From Planctomycetaceae bacterium (GTDB lineage: Bacteria > Planctomycetota > Planctomycetia > Pirellulales > Thermoguttaceae), in contig JAAYAY010000217.1 in NCBI GenBank assembly GCA_012719125.1, positions 1-47,285 on the forward strand: 47,285 bases of DNA. Reading direction: 5' to 3'. Below the pieces are notes generated by a model. It made no database searches, was not told where the DNA came from, and saw only the letters and a list, made by a program, of their open reading frames with translations. This document shows positions 18,207-27,197 of this stretch, one piece after another. The position numbers and the translations under genes were made by a program. How positions within the stretch are numbered: the first letter of the stretch is position 1; each line of letters starts with the position of its first letter.

Positions 18207-18235
18207 TTGAACGGGTGGTCCGGCTCCGCTAGACT
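18207..18235 (+). promoter_or_regulatory. Sigma70-type promoter for glpK
   Basis: TTGAAC (18207-18212), a 17-nt spacer and TAGACT (18230-18235) are followed by a short leader with AAGGAG before the glpK ATG at 18267. Spacing and position fit a housekeeping promoter. Confidence 0.55.
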
Positions 18236-18266
18236 GTGTTCACCTCAATCCAAGGAGTGAACCTCG

Positions 18267-19766
18267 ATGGGAAATGCGATTCTCGCCCTCGACCAGGGCA
18301 CGACTTCCAGCCGTGCCATCGTCTTCTCGCACGACGGGACCATTCGGGCCAGTGCTCAGCGCGAAATCAGCCAGATCCTCCCCGAACCGGGACTCGTCGA
18401 ACACGATCCGATCGAGATTTGGGAATCGCAGCTCGCCGTCGCTCGCCAGGCTCTCGAACGCTCCGGCGTCGGGGCCGACGAGGTGGCCGCCATCGGCATC
18501 ACGAACCAGCGGGAGACGACGATTCTCTGGGATCGCAAGACCGGCAAGCCGGTCACCCACGCCGTCGTCTGGCAGAGCCGTGCCAGTGCACCCATCTGCG
18601 CTCGATTGAAGGCCGAAGGGCACGAGCAGACCTTTCGCGACAAGACGGGCTTGCTCCTCGACGCCTACTTCTCCGGCACCAAGGTGACCTACCTTTTTGA
18701 GAAGCACCCCGAACTCGCCGAAAAAGCACGCAACGGCGACATCCTTTTCGGAACCGTCGACACCTGGCTGGTCTGGAAACTCAGCGGTGGCCGACTGCAC
18801 ATCACCGACCCCAGCAACGCCAGCCGCACCCTCCTCTTCAATATTCACACCATGGACTGGGACGACGAACTGCTCGGCATCCTCGGAGTGCCCCGCGCCA
18901 TGATGCCCCAGGTGAGACCTTCGAGCGAAGTCTACGGCGAGACCGACGCCGAATGGCTCGGGCGTACCGTCCCCATCGCCGGCTTGGCGGGCGACCAGCA
19001 GGCCGCCACCTTCGGCCAGGCATGCTTCGAGCCCGGAAGCGCCAAGAACACCTATGGCACTGGATGCTTCCTCCTGCTCAACACGGGCGATCGCCCAGTC
19101 CGGTCGGAAAACAACCTGCTCACGACCGTCGGCTGGCAGATCGGAGACAAGGTCACCTACTGCCTGGAAGGATCCGTCTTCATTGCCGGCGCCGTCGTCC
19201 AGTGGCTGCGCGACGGTCTTGGAATCATCTCTTCGTCCGCCGAGGTCGAACGCCTTGCCACCAGCGTCCCCGATTCGGGCGGCGTCTACTTCGTGCCCGC
19301 CCTCGTCGGCCTCGGTGCGCCCCATTGGGATTCCGACGCCCGCGGCACCATCCTCGGAATCACCCGCGGCACCACCGCCGCGCACATCGCCCGGGCCGCC
19401 GTCGAGTCGATGGCCTATCAAACCGTTGATCTCGTCTCCGCCATGCAACGCGACGCCGGCATCCAGTTGCACAATCTCCGCGTCGACGGCGGCGCCTCCG
19501 TCAACAACCAGTTGATGCAGTTCCAGGCAGACCTGCTGGGAGTCAACGTCCGCCGACCGCGGGTTGCGGAAACCACCGCCTTGGGCGCTGCCTACCTGGC
19601 CGGACTGGCCGTCGGCTTCTGGAACGACATCCAGGACGTCTCCCGAAACTGGGCCCTCGACAGCGAGTTCAAACCCCGTATCCCCGCCGAAAAACGGGAT
19701 GCTCTCTGCCGTCGCTGGCGCGACGCCGTCCGCCGTAGCCTCGGTTGGGCGGAGCCGCAAACGTAG
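18267..19766 (+). CDS. glpK: Glycerol kinase
   Basis: Phosphorylates glycerol to sn-glycerol 3-phosphate in the cytosol. The N-terminal phosphate loop [46 protein letters not shown] and [13 protein letters not shown] are standard FGGY-family glycerol kinase motifs; 499 residues is the usual length. AAGGAG lies 8 nt before the ATG. No glpF or glpD is adjacent, but a secreted glycerophosphodiesterase gene lies 0.9 kb away on the other strand, so glycerophospholipid head groups may supply the glycerol (inference). Confidence 0.95.
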   Translation: MGNAILALDQGTTSSRAIVFSHDGTIRASAQREISQILPEPGLVEHDPIEIWESQLAVARQALERSGVGADEVAAIGITNQRETTILWDRKTGKPVTHAVVWQSRASAPICARLKAEGHEQTFRDKTGLLLDAYFSGTKVTYLFEKHPELAEKARNGDILFGTVDTWLVWKLSGGRLHITDPSNASRTLLFNIHTMDWDDELLGILGVPRAMMPQVRPSSEVYGETDAEWLGRTVPIAGLAGDQQAATFGQACFEPGSAKNTYGTGCFLLLNTGDRPVRSENNLLTTVGWQIGDKVTYCLEGSVFIAGAVVQWLRDGLGIISSSAEVERLATSVPDSGGVYFVPALVGLGAPHWDSDARGTILGITRGTTAAHIARAAVESMAYQTVDLVSAMQRDAGIQLHNLRVDGGASVNNQLMQFQADLLGVNVRRPRVAETTALGAAYLAGLAVGFWNDIQDVSRNWALDSEFKPRIPAEKRDALCRRWRDAVRRSLGWAEPQT

Positions 19767-19848
19767 GAGGACGCAAGGGGCCGAAGAAAGATCGCCACAT
19801 AGTCTTTCGAATTCAGGTGGTTCTTCCACAGATTCTGCGGAAGAGCCC

Positions 19849-20618
19849 CTATTTCGATACGGCCGCAATCCCTGAGTCGCATTCTCCGTGCGGCTCGGCA
19901 CGGCGTAGTCGATCGTGACGTCGTCCGAGTTGACTTCGACAGCCCCCAGCTTCGGCTCCCACAACCAGGTCCACTTGCGAAGCTCGTCGCGATCGAGCAG
20001 TACCCGGTGCATCACCCGGGTCCGCCGGTTCTTCGTCCAACCGCCGTACTGATTGTCATACTGCCAGATCTCGAAACGCATCGTCGCCGCGCCCGGAAAC
20101 TCGCCCTCGTAGCTGGTCTGCTGGTCCCGGATGAGCATCATCAGAATGCGCACACTCTTCGAATCTCCGCCGAGATTCAAGGGCACCACCCTGTTCTCGT
20201 AGTGGCGCGACTTCTTGATATGGTCGACGATGTACTCGCGGACCGACGCATCTTCGACGGTGGCCGTTGCCGGCAGGAACGGATCGAATTCAAGCACGGG
20301 CGCATACTCCCAACCCTCGATCCGCAGCCGGTCCTCGCCCATCAGCACCACGTCGTACTTGCCCGGCTTGAGATTCTTGAAGACCCACTTGCCGCCGCCG
20401 GTGTCGTTGGCGGCGGCGTCGACCTCGGGCTGGTCGATCTTCGCCTTCGGATTGACCAGGCGAGTTGGATTGCCGTCCATGTCCCAACGCTGAAACGCTC
20501 CAACGAAGCGGATCTTCTCCGCACCGGAAAGCTTGATCGTCAGGTCGGCCGCGCCGGCAGGGAGCGTCAGTACCGCGAGAACCAGTACCATTGCATGGAC
20601 GATGGTTGTCAGACGCAC
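19849..20618 (-). CDS. Secreted protein with beta-sandwich start; 3' end unclear
   Basis: GTG at 20618 follows GGAG and opens a signal peptide (VLVLAVLTLPAGAA). The mature part includes a prealbumin-like motif (KWVFKNLKPGKYDVVLMGED) and conserved-looking segments (GAFQRWDMDGN, IWQYDNQYGGWTKNRR, WTWLWEPKLGAVEVNSDDVT). I do not recognise the family. The reading frame has no stop where the protein-like sequence fades (about 19880) and stays open antisense through all of glpK to 18240. A shift into the neighbouring frame would end it at 19849, which is used here. Either a frameshift or a lost stop is likely. It begins 46 nt after the phosphodiesterase gene and is probably co-transcribed with it. 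Confidence 0.55.
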
Positions 20619-20664
20619 GGTGTATTCTCCAGCTTGATGAATATGGCGATCCGCAGGCAACGGA

Positions 20665-21498
20665 TCACTTCGCGGCCGCCTGCACCTGCTCTCGCAACCA
20701 GGCGGGACGATCGGTGGTAATGCCCAGCACGCCCAGGGCCGCCATCCGCCTCGCCACGTCCGGCTCGTTGACGGTCCAGACAATCAACTCCAGCCCCGCG
20801 GCCTTCATCTTCGCCATGAATTCGGGCGTGAGTTCGCCGTCGTATTTCAGGTCGAGACCGTCCAGTCCGGCGTCCTTGCAGCGAGCCAGCAACTCGTCCG
20901 GACGATCGCTGATCTTGCCGGTTTCCTTGTCGACCTTGGGCGTCGTGCCGTAGAGCCAGTAGCAGGGGACCTTGGGCATCCGCTGCTTGGCGCCGGTGAT
21001 GTTCTCCCAATCGAAGGCGATGATGACAATCTGGCTGGGATACTTGGGGCATGCCTCCAGAACGGCCTCCAGATACGGCAGAATCTCGGGCCCCGACTTG
21101 ATCTCAATGACCAGCTTCCTGCCCGGTGGAATCGTCTCGAGAATGGCTTCCAACGCCGGGATCCGTTCGCCCGCATACTTGGCGTCCTTCCACGACCCGG
21201 CGTCGAGCGTCTGCAACTCCGCCAACGTCCGTTCGCCGGGCTTCCAGTCCACCCCCGTCGTCTTCTTCGTGGTCTTGTCGTGCAGGGCGATGATCCGTTT
21301 GTCTTTCGTCAGATAGATGTCGATTTCGGCGGCGTCGGCCCCCTGTTCCCAAGCGAGATTGACCGAGGCAAGCGTGTTCTCCGGAGCGTCGTATGACGCG
21401 CCGCGGTGACCGATGAATTCAACCGCGCGAACTGTGCCGGGTGATGCGATCACGGATGCCAGAGCCAGGGAAGCGAGAAGGATTCTGCTGGAGAACAT
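20665..21498 (-). CDS. glpQ: Secreted glycerophosphodiester phosphodiesterase
   Basis: Hydrolyses glycerophosphodiesters to glycerol 3-phosphate and an alcohol. After a signal peptide (MFSSRILLASLALASVIASP) come the GDPD motifs FIGHRGASYDAPENT, the metal-binding AEIDIYLTKD and ALHDKTTKKTTG; later LVIEIKSG and VWTVNEPD complete the TIM barrel. The 277-residue length is typical. ATG at 21498 was preferred because the signal peptide starts there. It lies 49 nt after the PA14/PKD protein gene and 46 nt before the secreted unknown. Confidence 0.88.
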   Translation of the reverse strand: MFSSRILLASLALASVIASPGTVRAVEFIGHRGASYDAPENTLASVNLAWEQGADAAEIDIYLTKDKRIIALHDKTTKKTTGVDWKPGERTLAELQTLDAGSWKDAKYAGERIPALEAILETIPPGRKLVIEIKSGPEILPYLEAVLEACPKYPSQIVIIAFDWENITGAKQRMPKVPCYWLYGTTPKVDKETGKISDRPDELLARCKDAGLDGLDLKYDGELTPEFMAKMKAAGLELIVWTVNEPDVARRMAALGVLGITTDRPAWLREQVQAAAK

Positions 21499-21547
21499 GC
21501 TGTCGTCTCTTCGGTTTGAGGAATGGGAAACAAAGGCAATTGCTGAG

Positions 21548-23779
21548 TCATTGCTTCGGAAGTGATTCCAAACGCTTGACTTCCCCTTGTATGTGCGGAA
21601 CCAACGGGCTGCCGGGATAGTCGTGGAGCAGCGACTGGTACGTTGCCAGGGCTCGATCGATCCGGTCGCGTTTCTCTTCGCATTCCGCGGCCAGGGCGAG
21701 CAGTTGATCGGCATAGGGGGAGGCCGAATTGATTGTCAGGAGCTGGTCGGCCTGCGCGATGGCCGCCGCGTACTCTCCGCGGCCGGCCCAGTAGCGGGCC
21801 AGCAGCAGATGCAGGTAGCCGTCCAGTTTATCCGACGGGAACTCGGTCTGCCAGGCACGCAGTTGTGCCGCGGCCAGGCCGAAGCGGCCGCTCTTGAGGA
21901 ACTGCTCGGTCGATCGGCTATGGGCTCCACGCCAGGCAATCTGTTCGACCTGGCTGCGATCGGTGGGCTGAGATTGCTGAGCTTTCGCATAGTTCTCTCT
22001 AGCCCGGACTCCGTCGCCGGCGGCGGCATAGTAATCGCCCCAGACACGCTGCAGCCGCGAAACCATGTCGCCGGTTTCCGCCTTGCCGACGGCGGCGCTG
22101 GCCTTGTCGAGCAGGGCCTTGGCGTAATCGGGAAGAAGCATGTCGTTCAGAGCAATGTCGGCCGCAGCCAATTCGCACTCCGCCCGCAGTTCGGGCCGCG
22201 AGATGCGTTGCGACGCGCCTTGCCAGATCTGGCCGGCCAGCCGGGAGTCTCCCAGCATGTTCCGGGCGATCGGAGCCGCCAGCCGGGCCAGTTCGAACAG
22301 CGACTCGTCCCCCGCGGCCGTCGACGCTCCCAGGAAGGCCGCCTTGGCAGCATCGACTGCCAGCACATAGTATTGGCGGGCCGCCGCCTCTCGCTCCAAC
22401 ATCTGCCGCGTCTCTGCGGCCGGATCCGGCAACGCCTCTTCGGTGCCTTCTTCCGGTTTTGCTGCGTCGTCCGACTTGGGGCTGATGACCAACTCCGCCT
22501 TCCACAGGTAGGTCAACACAAGCTGCTGAAGGGAAGCCGCATCCAGCTTCCCGACCACGTAGGTCTCCAGAATCGGCAGGTAGAGATCGATCTCGGGTGG
22601 GTCTTTCGGGCGATCCTGACGCTGGTCAACCTGGATCGTGTAGGTGATTTCGACCTTCTTGACGCCCCGTTGGATCGCCAGCCTGACCGGATAGAGCCCG
22701 GGCCGGAGGAAGACGTGTTCCGGACTGGGCTGGTCGCTCGTCTGCCCGTCGCCAAACTCCCAGGCAATCTTCGACTTGGTCTGCAAGGCCGGCGGCGAGA
22801 GATTCTCGAACTGAACGCCCAGCAAGTGCTGTGGATTCTCAGGCAGCGGCACGCTGCCGGTGATCTCGAAGGAAAAGTGCGGAAGCAGCTTCTCCTGTTG
22901 GGTCTCCGGCGGGCCGACGAGCACCGGGCCCACCGAATCGGCCCGGAAAACAGAAGCCGGTATGGCCGCGGGAGCAGGCTTGTCGCCACGCGGGTTCGGT
23001 TCCCAGGCCGCCACCATCATGGCGTTGGGGCCGCTGGCGGCATGGTAGTATTCGAACTGGTGGGGCCCTTGATCCAACTGAATGTCCTTGCGGTTTCCCG
23101 GCTTCGCCCGGCGTTCCGGACCGTGCCGTCCCGGTGCCGAGACGACCACTTGCTCGTCAATCAGCAGGAAACTGCAATCCTCGCTCGACGTCAGGAAACC
23201 GTACTTGCCGGGCGTGTCGATGTGGAGCGTGCCCGAGTAGCGGCTCAGAAACGGGGCCGGCGTCAAGATGAAGGGGTTGCTGCCGTGTTGGACTACGTCC
23301 ACATAACCGCTTCCCAGCGGTCTGGAACTCTCGAAAGCTCCCTTGACCGATTCGAAACTGTTCAGATTGCACTCCCGGTACTCGCGAGTTTCCAACAGCA
23401 GCCCGCTCCGGTTACCCCATTCGGGCACGTCGCCAGCCTTGGGCGGATCGCCGCCGTAGAACAGGTAGTACTCCCGCTGTTGGCCGGCAACCTGAAAGGC
23501 AACCCGGCAGAAATCCCCGGGGCCCTGCTGAAGCACACGAGTCGCTACCGGCTTGCGATCCGCCGTCACGACCAGGACGTTCTTGCCGTCTTCGCGGAGG
23601 AGACCGTGATGGTGAAACTCCGCCACTCCCACCTGCAGTTTCTTCTCCTCCGGCAGGAGCATTGGGCGAACGGCCTCGAATTCCGTCCCCCCGTGCCGAT
23701 AGGTCTGCCCTTGGATCGGAGGGGATACCATCGCGACCATGACGAGAACGAGAACGCTTGTTGACCGAACCAACCCCAT
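21548..23779 (-). CDS. Secreted PA14/PKD/TPR protein
   Basis: A 743-residue protein beginning with a signal peptide (VLVLVMVAMVSPPIQG). Residues about 150-270 resemble a PA14-like beta-barrel (SRYSGTLHIDTPGKYGFLTSSEDCSFLLID, broken here by the usual loops). Residues about 340-400 form a PKD domain (IAWEFGDGQTSDQPSPEHVF, LYPVRLAI). The C-terminal third is helical with TPR-like units (YAKALLDKASAAVG, ARENYAKAQQSQP, YAAAIAQADQLLTIN). No enzyme motif is seen. It likely acts at the cell surface in carbohydrate binding or assembly (inference). It heads a leftward run with the phosphodiesterase and the secreted unknown. Confidence 0.8.
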   Translation of the reverse strand: MGLVRSTSVLVLVMVAMVSPPIQGQTYRHGGTEFEAVRPMLLPEEKKLQVGVAEFHHHGLLREDGKNVLVVTADRKPVATRVLQQGPGDFCRVAFQVAGQQREYYLFYGGDPPKAGDVPEWGNRSGLLLETREYRECNLNSFESVKGAFESSRPLGSGYVDVVQHGSNPFILTPAPFLSRYSGTLHIDTPGKYGFLTSSEDCSFLLIDEQVVVSAPGRHGPERRAKPGNRKDIQLDQGPHQFEYYHAASGPNAMMVAAWEPNPRGDKPAPAAIPASVFRADSVGPVLVGPPETQQEKLLPHFSFEITGSVPLPENPQHLLGVQFENLSPPALQTKSKIAWEFGDGQTSDQPSPEHVFLRPGLYPVRLAIQRGVKKVEITYTIQVDQRQDRPKDPPEIDLYLPILETYVVGKLDAASLQQLVLTYLWKAELVISPKSDDAAKPEEGTEEALPDPAAETRQMLEREAAARQYYVLAVDAAKAAFLGASTAAGDESLFELARLAAPIARNMLGDSRLAGQIWQGASQRISRPELRAECELAAADIALNDMLLPDYAKALLDKASAAVGKAETGDMVSRLQRVWGDYYAAAGDGVRARENYAKAQQSQPTDRSQVEQIAWRGAHSRSTEQFLKSGRFGLAAAQLRAWQTEFPSDKLDGYLHLLLARYWAGRGEYAAAIAQADQLLTINSASPYADQLLALAAECEEKRDRIDRALATYQSLLHDYPGSPLVPHIQGEVKRLESLPKQ

Positions 23780-23877
23780 GAACAGCCTCGTTCGCGCGAA
23801 AACTGCAGCGCATTCAACGGAAATCCCTCCTGGATACTAATTTAGGTGCAATGCCGCCCCATGGCAAGAATCGAGCC

Positions 23878-24006
23878 CAGGGGAACTGCAAAGTAGTAGG
23901 CACGCTCCGCCGTGCCGTCCGCAGAACTGCCGGAAATCCCGATTTCCCGCCAGCGGCGCTCGGAGAGTGCCTGCTGCTTTTCTTGCCACAATTTGCAGTT
24001 CTCCTG
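23878..24006. mobile_element. 129-bp palindromic element, copy 1 (MITE/REP-like)
   Basis: The ends CAGGGGAACTGCAAA and TTTGCAGTTCTCCTG are inverted repeats (14 of 15). Inside, a GTAGTAGGCAC / GTGCCTGCTGC pair forms a second stem. Positions 23878-23991 match 41164-41277 at 108 of 114 bases with no gaps. It sits in the 468-bp gap between two divergent genes, which holds no convincing gene. Confidence 0.7.
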
Positions 24007-24247
24007 GAATAGAGCCCGGGTGCACCGTCCATTTCTGGGTTCTGCATGGCTATTCACGCGGGCGAGGGCCGGGCCGGAGGACCTTTCCCGCCGCTTTTCT
24101 CGGTATTTTCGATCCAAATTGACTCCTGCGTCGCTTGCGGCCGAGATCCAGGCTCGGTGAAGCCCTGTTTCTCTTCGCACGGCATGTTCCGGCGAGGTAT
24201 CTCACTATTGGGGCCCATCGCCACGACCGTACACGGGGAGCCGTCTC

Positions 24248-24748
24248 ATGTCAGCCGAAATCCCAAAAAGAACCACACGGACCCAGTTGTTCGTCGACCC
24301 CGAGGTCCAGGGGGCACTGGTCGCCCGGGCGATCATCTACTGGATCGTCTGCACGCTCACCATCGCCCTGCTCCTGCTCTGCTGGCGGGTTCTGACGGGC
24401 CCCGTACGCCCCCTCTGGTTTCATCTGGAGAATCTGTGGTACTTCCACAGCCCCGCCCTGATCGCTTCGTTGATCGTCCTGCCCGTGGCGATTACCGACA
24501 TGATCCGCGTCAGCAACCGCTTCGCCGGTCCCATGGTCCGTCTCCGCCACGGGATGCGAGCCCTCGCAAAAGGCCGCAAGGTGCCGCCTATCCAGTTCCG
24601 CCAGGACGATTTCTGGTACGAGTTCGCCGAAGAATTCAACGCCGTCGTTCGCCAAGTCGACCAACTCCGTGAATGTGAGCGAGAAACGAGGGAACCCGAG
24701 GAATCGCCCGATGACTCCCTCCCCGTGGCCGCCGGCAGTCACGCCTGA
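24248..24748 (+). CDS. Two-helix membrane protein with HAMP-like segment
   Basis: A 166-residue protein with two membrane helices (IIYWIVCTLTIALLLLCW and SPALIASLIVLPVAITDMI) followed by a HAMP-like linker (SNRFAGPMVRLRHGMRALAKG, shown in part) and an acidic, helical tail. GGGGAG lies 8 nt before the ATG. No sensor or kinase domain follows, so it may be a stand-alone HAMP adaptor or a structural membrane protein. It is divergent from the PA14/PKD gene. Confidence 0.75.
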   Translation: MSAEIPKRTTRTQLFVDPEVQGALVARAIIYWIVCTLTIALLLLCWRVLTGPVRPLWFHLENLWYFHSPALIASLIVLPVAITDMIRVSNRFAGPMVRLRHGMRALAKGRKVPPIQFRQDDFWYEFAEEFNAVVRQVDQLRECERETREPEESPDDSLPVAAGSHA

Positions 24749-24840
24749 CACGAAGCTTCGCCAGCCCGGATGATGCATGAACTTCACGTGCGACCCTTGC
24801 GTCATTCCGGACTTCCGTGTGTCATCCCCGAGACCCGCGT

Positions 24841-24866
24841 GTCATCCCCGCCTTCGCGGGAATGAC
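24841..24866. repeat. GTCATCCCCGC hairpin (REP-like)
   Basis: GTCATCCCCGC (24841-24851) and GCGGGAATGAC (24856-24866) pair across a CTTC loop (10 of 11). Two further GTCATYCC units lie just upstream at about 24801 and 24821. This resembles the GTCATTCCCGCG-type hairpins dispersed in many bacterial genomes. Confidence 0.5.
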
Positions 24867-24897
24867 GCGGTGATCTGCGCAAGCCGGCCGCATTGCC

Positions 24898-24926
24898 TTG
24901 CCTCGTGCAAGTCATTCCTGTATAAC
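24898..24926 (+). promoter_or_regulatory. Candidate promoter for the efflux operon
   Basis: TTGCCT (24898-24903), a 17-nt spacer and TATAAC (24921-24926) lie about 210 nt upstream of the first small gene of the RND operon. The 387-bp gap 24749-25135 holds no other gene-like sequence. Confidence 0.4.
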
Positions 24927-25135
24927 GTGTTAAGTCATACCGTCGCGCACCATCTGCCGGCTCCGAAAGTGGGGGTGTGCGGTGGGTAGGTCGCTTGTTT
25001 CCTCCAGCGGAACCTGCGCGTAACCGATCCGGCCGGCAGCGCATCCAACAGAGCAGAACCGATCCCCCAGCCAGGCGTCTGGGCCGACACGACGCGGATT
25101 CCGTTCCGGCGATCTTCAACCGGGAGGTTGTTGAG

Positions 25136-25387
25136 ATGAACTGCGAAGAACTCATGGCAGCCTTGAACGAGTATGTCGACGGAAACGTCGATCTGCCCAT
25201 TTGCGAAGAGTTCAAGAAGCACCTGGAAGGCTGCAATCCTTGCCAGATCGTCGTCGACAACATCCGCAAGACGATCACCTTGTACAAGAACGGGGAACCC
25301 TACGAACTGCCGGCAGCCTTCCACGAAAAGCTGTCCAAGTGCTTGAAGGAACGTTGGAGAGAGAAGTTTCCCGCCGCCCAGACTTGA
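25136..25387 (+). CDS. Small zinc-finger-like protein (anti-sigma zf-HC2 type)
   Basis: An 83-residue protein: C3-x-EELMAALNEYVDG, then ICEEFKKHLEGCNPC. The H-x3-C-x2-C group resembles the zinc site at the start of zf-HC2 anti-sigma factors, but there is no membrane or extracytoplasmic part. GGGAGG lies 9 nt before the ATG. Placed first in an efflux operon, it may regulate it or handle metal (inference). No partner sigma factor gene is adjacent. Confidence 0.7.
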   Translation: MNCEELMAALNEYVDGNVDLPICEEFKKHLEGCNPCQIVVDNIRKTITLYKNGEPYELPAAFHEKLSKCLKERWREKFPAAQT

Positions 25388-25558
25388 GCGTCTTCCCTTG
25401 CCGCTTCAAGACGCTGGCCGCGGCAGGATGCCAGCGGTTTCCCCGCTTGTTTGTCTCCCCCCACAACACCGTGTGCGCTTGGAGTGCGCGCAAATCTCGA
25501 ACACCTGCGTTGAAATCAACCGAACGGGTGACCTGAATCGACGAAAGGGATAAGCGAA

Positions 25559-25780
25559 ATGAAAGACCTCTTGATGATCGGATTGTTCCTTATCGCGTGG
25601 ATCGCCTTGAATCGCTGGGTCCTGCCCGCGATGGGCATCCAGACCTGTATGAGCGGAGGCTGCTGCGGCCAGTCCTGCCAGGTCCCCGCCGAGCGAGCGG
25701 TCGTACCCGCTTCCAACGAGGAAACAGAGCAAGACCCATCCGCGGCAGATGAGGAAAGACTACTGGTTGACCGAAAATAG
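25559..25780 (+). CDS. Cys-rich single-helix membrane miniprotein
   Basis: A 73-residue protein with one N-terminal membrane helix (LLMIGLFLIAWIALNRWVLP) and then a compact cysteine cluster, CMSGGCCGQSC, followed by an acidic tail. The cluster could bind a soft metal or form disulfides. I do not recognise a named family. It overlaps no credible gene and is followed closely by the DUF2892 gene, so it is probably part of the same transcript. Confidence 0.65.
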   Translation: MKDLLMIGLFLIAWIALNRWVLPAMGIQTCMSGGCCGQSCQVPAERAVVPASNEETEQDPSAADEERLLVDRK

Positions 25781-25802
25781 CCTGGTTACGGAGGATAGAC
25801 TG

Positions 25803-26036
25803 ATGACGATTGAACGAGGACTACGACTGGTGGGCGGCACGGTTGTCTTGCTGAGCGTGGCCTTGGCACACTGGGTCAGCCCCTCTTGGCTGTGGCTCAC
25901 CGCCTTTGCCGGCGCCAACATGCTCCAATCGGCTTTTACGAATTGGTGCCCCATGGTATGGTTCTTGGCGCGGCTCGGGCTGCAGCCCTGCGTTGCTGCT
26001 CAGACGGTACCGGTTGCCGATAATGCCCGGACCTAG
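25803..26036 (+). CDS. DUF2892 inner-membrane protein (YgaP C-terminal type)
   Basis: 77 residues with two hydrophobic segments and the DUF2892 hallmark NMLQSAFTNWCPMVWFLARLG. The family occurs alone or fused to rhodanese (YgaP) and is often next to sulfur, redox or metal-efflux genes; its biochemical role is not established. GGAGG is well placed before the ATG at 25803, which therefore beats the upstream in-frame start at 25749. Its conserved Cys, and those of the preceding miniprotein, suggest thiol or metal chemistry. Confidence 0.8.
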   Translation: MTIERGLRLVGGTVVLLSVALAHWVSPSWLWLTAFAGANMLQSAFTNWCPMVWFLARLGLQPCVAAQTVPVADNART

Positions 26037-26070
26037 GTGAACCTTTCGTCGCCAGCCTCGGAGGTGGGCC

Positions 26071-27180
26071 ATGAAGTTGCTGTCGTCTCTGTCGGTCTTT
26101 CTGAAAGTCATCGTCCCCGCGACGATCGGACTGGCGGTGCTGATCGCGATCATCGCCGCCCTTTCCGGGATGTTTACCGAGAAGATCCAACCGGGCAGAT
26201 CGGGCGACCTCGCGGGCTCCACTGCGGCCGGCAACTCGGAAACCGACGTGGTGCATGAAATCGTTCAGCCCTACGTCGCCGAAGCGATCGGCACGCTCCG
26301 GGCCGCTGCACGAACCGACGTCTCAGCCCAGGTCGCCGCCAGGATCCTCGAAATCCGAGTCAAGGCCGGCGATCGCGTTGAAGTCGGCGATGTCTTGATC
26401 CGCCTCGACCCCAGCGAGTTCGACGCGGCCCTGGCAGAGGCGGAAGCCGCCGTGGCCGAAGCCGAAGCCTCGGCTCGCGCGGCCCAGCAGGACTACGATC
26501 GGATGGCCGAACTGCTCAAACAGAACGCCATCGCCAAGGCGCAATACGATGCGGCCGATCGCACCTTGAGGGCCTCCCAGGCCCAACTCGAACAGACCCG
26601 GCAGGCGGTCGCCCGGGCTAAGGTTCGACTCGGCTACACGGTCATCGACGCCCCACAAGCCGGCACCATCGTCGATACGCTCGCCGAACCCGGCGAGATC
26701 GCCTCGCCGGGACGGCCGCTGCTCACCCTCTACGATCTCACCTCCCTGCGGCTCGAAGTGCCGGTCATGGAAAACCTCGCCGGAAAAATCAAACCGGGCG
26801 ACACCCTTCAGGTTCAGATCGACGCCCTCGACAACCGGCAATTCGAGGCCACCGTCGACGAGATCGTCCCCCAGGCCCAGGCGGCAAGCCGCTCCTTCCT
26901 CGTCAAACTGCGGCTCCCCAAAATCGACGGAGCCTACGAGGGCATGTTCGGGCGACTGAAGGTGCCCGTGGGCGAACGCAGACATCTCTGCTTGAATCAG
27001 CAGGCGGTTCAAACCATCGGCCAATTGACCTTTGTCGACGTCGTTCGCAACGACGACACGCTCGAACGCCGCATGGTGAAACTCGGAAGAGTCGGCATGC
27101 CCGGGCGGGTTGAAGTCATCAGCGGCCTCGAGCCGAACGAGCGAGTCTTGCTCCGCCCGATCGCATCGAACGAAAAGTGA
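26071..27180 (+). CDS. RND efflux periplasmic adaptor (membrane fusion protein)
   Basis: N-terminal membrane anchor (VIVPATIGLAVLIAIIAAL), then lipoyl/barrel-sandwich halves (VSAQVAARILEIRVKAGDRV and IDAPQAGTIVDTLAEPGEI) flanking a long Ala-rich coiled-coil hairpin (residues about 120-185), then beta-barrel and membrane-proximal domains. Such HlyD-like adaptors join an inner-membrane RND pump to an outer-membrane channel. GGAGG precedes the ATG. It ends 17 nt before the pump gene. No TolC-type gene is in the window. Confidence 0.92.
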   Translation: MKLLSSLSVFLKVIVPATIGLAVLIAIIAALSGMFTEKIQPGRSGDLAGSTAAGNSETDVVHEIVQPYVAEAIGTLRAAARTDVSAQVAARILEIRVKAGDRVEVGDVLIRLDPSEFDAALAEAEAAVAEAEASARAAQQDYDRMAELLKQNAIAKAQYDAADRTLRASQAQLEQTRQAVARAKVRLGYTVIDAPQAGTIVDTLAEPGEIASPGRPLLTLYDLTSLRLEVPVMENLAGKIKPGDTLQVQIDALDNRQFEATVDEIVPQAQAASRSFLVKLRLPKIDGAYEGMFGRLKVPVGERRHLCLNQQAVQTIGQLTFVDVVRNDDTLERRMVKLGRVGMPGRVEVISGLEPNERVLLRPIASNEK

Positions 27181-27197
27181 CCTGTTGGGAGGGAACC

